Positions 61,349-64,000 of a stretch of 64,000 nucleotides of DNA are shown piece by piece. Where the stretch lies: positions 2,258,501-2,322,500 of the forward strand of contig OZ025217.1 of assembly GCA_964019055.1 (NCBI GenBank). The letters run 5' to 3'. The position numbers were made by a program, and so were the translations under genes. Position 1 is the stretch's first letter. The number at the start of each line of letters is the position of its first letter. The DNA is from Anthopleura xanthogrammica (taxonomy: Eukaryota; Cnidaria; Anthozoa; Actiniaria; Actiniidae). The notes under the pieces were generated by a model. It did not search any database and was not told where the DNA came from. It saw only the letters and a program-made list of their open reading frames with translations.

Positions 61349-63683
61349 GAAGGAAATTAGTAAGTTTATAAAACCCATATCATTACGGACTGTTCAAACC
61401 CTATTAGGACGCTGCGTGCTCGTTTTAGCCCTGAATATATAGATATGGAAAAACGTAAACCAATAAGCCAATCACTTTAACCCTTATAATCACGTGGTTT
61501 TGCCTATTACGTGCGTGCGACTAAAATGACCGCCACTGTGTGACTAAATGCGTAGCAGAAACAGTTTTGGTAAAAACCAAATTTTTCTTTTTTAAGGATT
61601 TCTTTGCAATTTTGCTGTTTCAGTAATATACTTACAAGTCCTCTGTATTTTATGACGAAGCCTGCTTTATTCGTTCTGCCATCCGATACAAAGGTTATTA
61701 TGGCTTTGTTACCCCCGACGGGCACTTGGTAAGGGGAACGGTATGTACCACAATGACGAGGGCCTACTTGGTTAAGCATCTTATCCTTGATTATAATGTA
61801 GTCGTTCCTGAAATGAGATAAGTGAGGGTCACCAGCAGAGGCAAGCATAAAAATGCGCATCACCATATACATGTCAATGTATTTTGTTAGTGATTGGTTG
61901 TGGTGTTTTACGTCGGCGCATGTCACAATTGATGGTGATGTGTGATTAAGTGATGTCCTCTAGGGCTTTGCATGTGACAATGGATGGAGATGTGTGATTG
62001 GGTGATGTCCTCTAGGGCTTTGCATGTGACAATGGATGGAGATGTGTGATTGGGTGATGTTCTCTAGGGCTGCGCATGTCACAATCGACGGTGATGTGTG
62101 ATTGGGTGATGTCCTCTAGGGCTGCGCATGTCACAATCGATGGTGATGTGTGATTGGGTGATGTTCTCTAGGGCTGCGCATGTCACAATCGACGGTGATG
62201 TGTGATTGGGTGAGTCCTCTATGATTCTGCATGTCTCGGAGTCGTACGATATTTTTATTTATACTTACAGGCAGTTTAGATCCTCCTCCAGACGCATCTT
62301 TTTTATCGTGATTTTAACCACTTTGTACGAATCAGGAAGTTGAATGATCCACTTACATTTAATCCCCTGGGGGTAGGGGTTAGGATAATTGGGTGACGTA
62401 AAAACTCCTTGAATCTTTGTTAGTAATGTTCTAAATTCTGAAAGTGATATTCAGATAATAACAAAAATTAGTAACATCAAAACATCCATAAAGATAGTTA
62501 TTTTTCAATTAAATCAGTCGAAGTACTCACTTTTTGGATACAAAATCGCGGTTTCTGCGGTCGGCCTGTTTCTTGTTGTGATTTCTGGTTAAGCAATTCC
62601 AAATATATATATATTTGTAAAAATAATACCTTGGCTTTTGGGTCATGCTTCAGTTACTTCATGTTTTTTAACTATAGTTTTAGATCAATGATGATGCATT
62701 TTGAGCTATTGCTCAACTTAAAGTTATTGAAATCAAGGTCTGGGGTCTCGAGTCCGAATCCTGGATTTGTCATCACATATGAGTAGAGTTTGTTAGGTTT
62801 CTCTCTCCATTGATTCGAGTTTTTTTCTCCGGGCTTTCCAGTTTTCCCCTTCCGCAAAACCTAACAAATTCAAATTCCACCTGTGAGTTAGCAGTGCCCT
62901 GACTTTGATTACTATCCAAGAGGTTGTTTAAGGATTCAATAACATTGATGTATAGTTTGTTTATTGCCATAGAAAAGAGACCTTGTGAAATGCATTTGCG
63001 TCTCAACAAAGATACATTTATCGTGCTTACCACTATTGTGATCCGTTGCAATGCACTTCGTATCACCTCCCTCTAGCGGAAAATGCGAACAGTTAAGACT
63101 CGCACGCGAGGGCCTCATTTTGGCAATATACATATCACACTAAAAGGACTGTCTGTTGATCTGGATGTCTTTTAAAACTTTTTAGCACTCAGATATGACA
63201 GATATGACTTTGCAGTCTGTATGATTCCATTACTATAGAATGAAAATCCAACCTATGTACAGAAATAACAGGAGCACGTTAACAACGGTTACTCACCAGT
63301 CCTATTGCCATCACCAATACAAATGGCGCCCGTACTAGATTCAGGAAAGATCGAACAAGTAAATTTATCTGGCCAAGATAAACCTAATACGTTCCACATT
63401 GGTATGTACTGCTTTTTGGTACGCTCACACAATGAGCGACATGGAGGGATCGTAGTTTCCAAGTCCGTGCATACTGGGGCGTACAAGGAACAAAAGAACA
63501 AGTGCACATACTTATGGCGTCCGTAATCTTGAATTAGTGAGTACTTCCGGATCTCTAGACCCGCTTGTTCTTGGTTGAGATGGCCAAATCGATTGGGAAA
63601 CATTGTGTGGTCGTACGGAATTCCTTCGCATAGTGGTATTGTTATCTTCTCGCACTTGCTTCCTCGGGTTGCTTCTACTCTTC
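61148..63683 (-). CDS. FC6: FZ-linker-CUB protein (5' exon beyond right edge)
   Basis: Exons (minus strand): 63683-63297 (FZ), 62584-62531 (linker, TTRNRPTAET), 62437-62269 and 61807-61636 (CUB), 61162-61148 (QNVS, stop). The phase-1 acceptor at 63683 needs a signal exon, which should lie past 64000. The FZ starts with RVEATRGSKC and has eight of ten Cys: the third and eighth, a known disulfide pair, are both absent (GRHKY region; KKQYI). The CUB lacks its first Cys but keeps the second (KCKW), leaving an odd number. There is no long Thr linker. It is the most diverged complete copy. Confidence 0.8.
61915..62235. repeat. 52-bp minisatellite in CUB intron of FC6
   Basis: About six units with private variants (gggctttgcatgtgacaatg, cacaatcgacggtg) not seen in the other arrays. 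Confidence 0.92.
62735..62860 (+). mobile_element. tRNA-derived SINE, copy 6 (truncated head)
   Basis: B-box-like gagtccgaatcctgg, then the family tail gtttgttaggtttctctctc, gattcgagttttttctccggg. It lies in the FC6 intron after the FZ exon. Confidence 0.65.
63026..63115 (-). pseudogene. Remnant of a second FZ exon in FC6
   Basis: The frame SLNCSHFPLEGGDTKCIATD matches the C-terminal fifth of the FC4/FC5 FZ and ends at a good phase-1 donor (gtaagc). The upstream part is gone and no acceptor gives the right phase. Confidence 0.75.
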
Positions 63684-63865
63684 CTAAAGACATTTTAATA
63701 TTTAAAGTAACAATTAAGTTAGAGTGTTTTCGAAATAGTTTGAAATCCGAGGGGTGCGCAAAACACTTCACATCGGGCGCGGGAGGTCATCTGGAACGAA
63801 GAAACTTAATTTGTAGAACATTTTCAGATTATTTGATAGCCCAGTTTCGTTATTCTAGTTGAGTG

Positions 63866-63975
63866 AACACGCACAAAGTAGTTAAAGACGAAGATCTGGG
63901 GAAAGAAAAAGTATATTAGGATTCCTTCATTGTTTTCCTGGAGCCTCGTCTTGAATAACTTTGTGCGTGATCACT
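63866..63975. mobile_element. Foldback element, copy 3 (diverged)
   Basis: Same palindrome family as 51571 and 57166: cacgcacaaagtagttaaag at the left, gcctcgtcttgaataactttgtgcgtga at the right, with the conserved centre tattaggatt. Confidence 0.75.
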
Positions 63976-64000
63976 CAATTTAACTTGAATATCGAAATGG

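Overview
The window looks like a nuclear contig from an intron-rich metazoan, most likely a cnidarian and perhaps a stony coral. The evidence is metazoan-only gene families (Treslin/TICRR, frizzled-type cysteine-rich domains, CUB and LDL-receptor class A modules), many short phase-consistent exons with GT-AG borders, AT-rich introns, and dense small palindromic transposons, tRNA-derived SINEs and microsatellites. The coral assignment is an inference from overall style, not from a marker gene. I built the gene models by hand from splice sites and reading-frame continuity. No transcript evidence was available.

Layout, left to right. (1) 1-519, minus: 5' end of a RING-finger gene that runs off the left edge. 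(2) 1798-12412, plus: a 15-exon receptor-type tyrosine phosphatase-like gene (about 1238 aa). Its single phosphatase domain keeps the active-site Cys but lacks the signature Arg, the WPD Asp and a late Gln, so it is probably a pseudophosphatase. (3) 13861-24661, minus: a 17-exon Treslin/TICRR orthologue (about 1849 aa), convergent with gene 2. (4) 26987-31654, minus: a secreted FZ-LDLa-FZ-FZ protein (about 439 aa). (5) 35935-63683 and beyond the right edge, minus: a tandem family of six related loci, called FC1-FC6 here. They are built from one signal-peptide exon, one frizzled CRD exon (FZ), one or two Thr-rich linker exons, two CUB half-exons and a tiny last exon. The full set encodes a secreted FZ-linker-CUB protein of about 314 aa.

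The FC cluster is the most unusual part. Module content varies between copies: FC1 has an extra, dead FZ exon and no linkers; FC2 has FZ only; FC3 has CUB only; FC4 and FC5 are complete and nearly identical; FC6 has a decayed extra FZ piece and its signal exon is outside the window. All modules up to the CUB use phase-1 borders, so FZ and linker exons can be gained or lost without a frameshift. The first CUB disulfide is lost in steps (FC1 intact, FC6 one Cys gone, FC3-FC5 both gone). FC6 has lost the two FZ cysteines that normally pair with each other. Between FC4 and FC5 the FZ exon carries 19 nucleotide differences, all amino-acid changing, while the flanking CUB exons are almost unchanged. 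This is what rapid selection on the ligand-binding domain would look like. A 52-bp minisatellite sits in the CUB intron of all five CUB-bearing copies.

Secreted frizzled CRDs normally bind Wnt lipids or related ligands, so the FZ-LDLa gene and the FC cluster may form an extracellular ligand-binding set. That function is inferred from domain content only.
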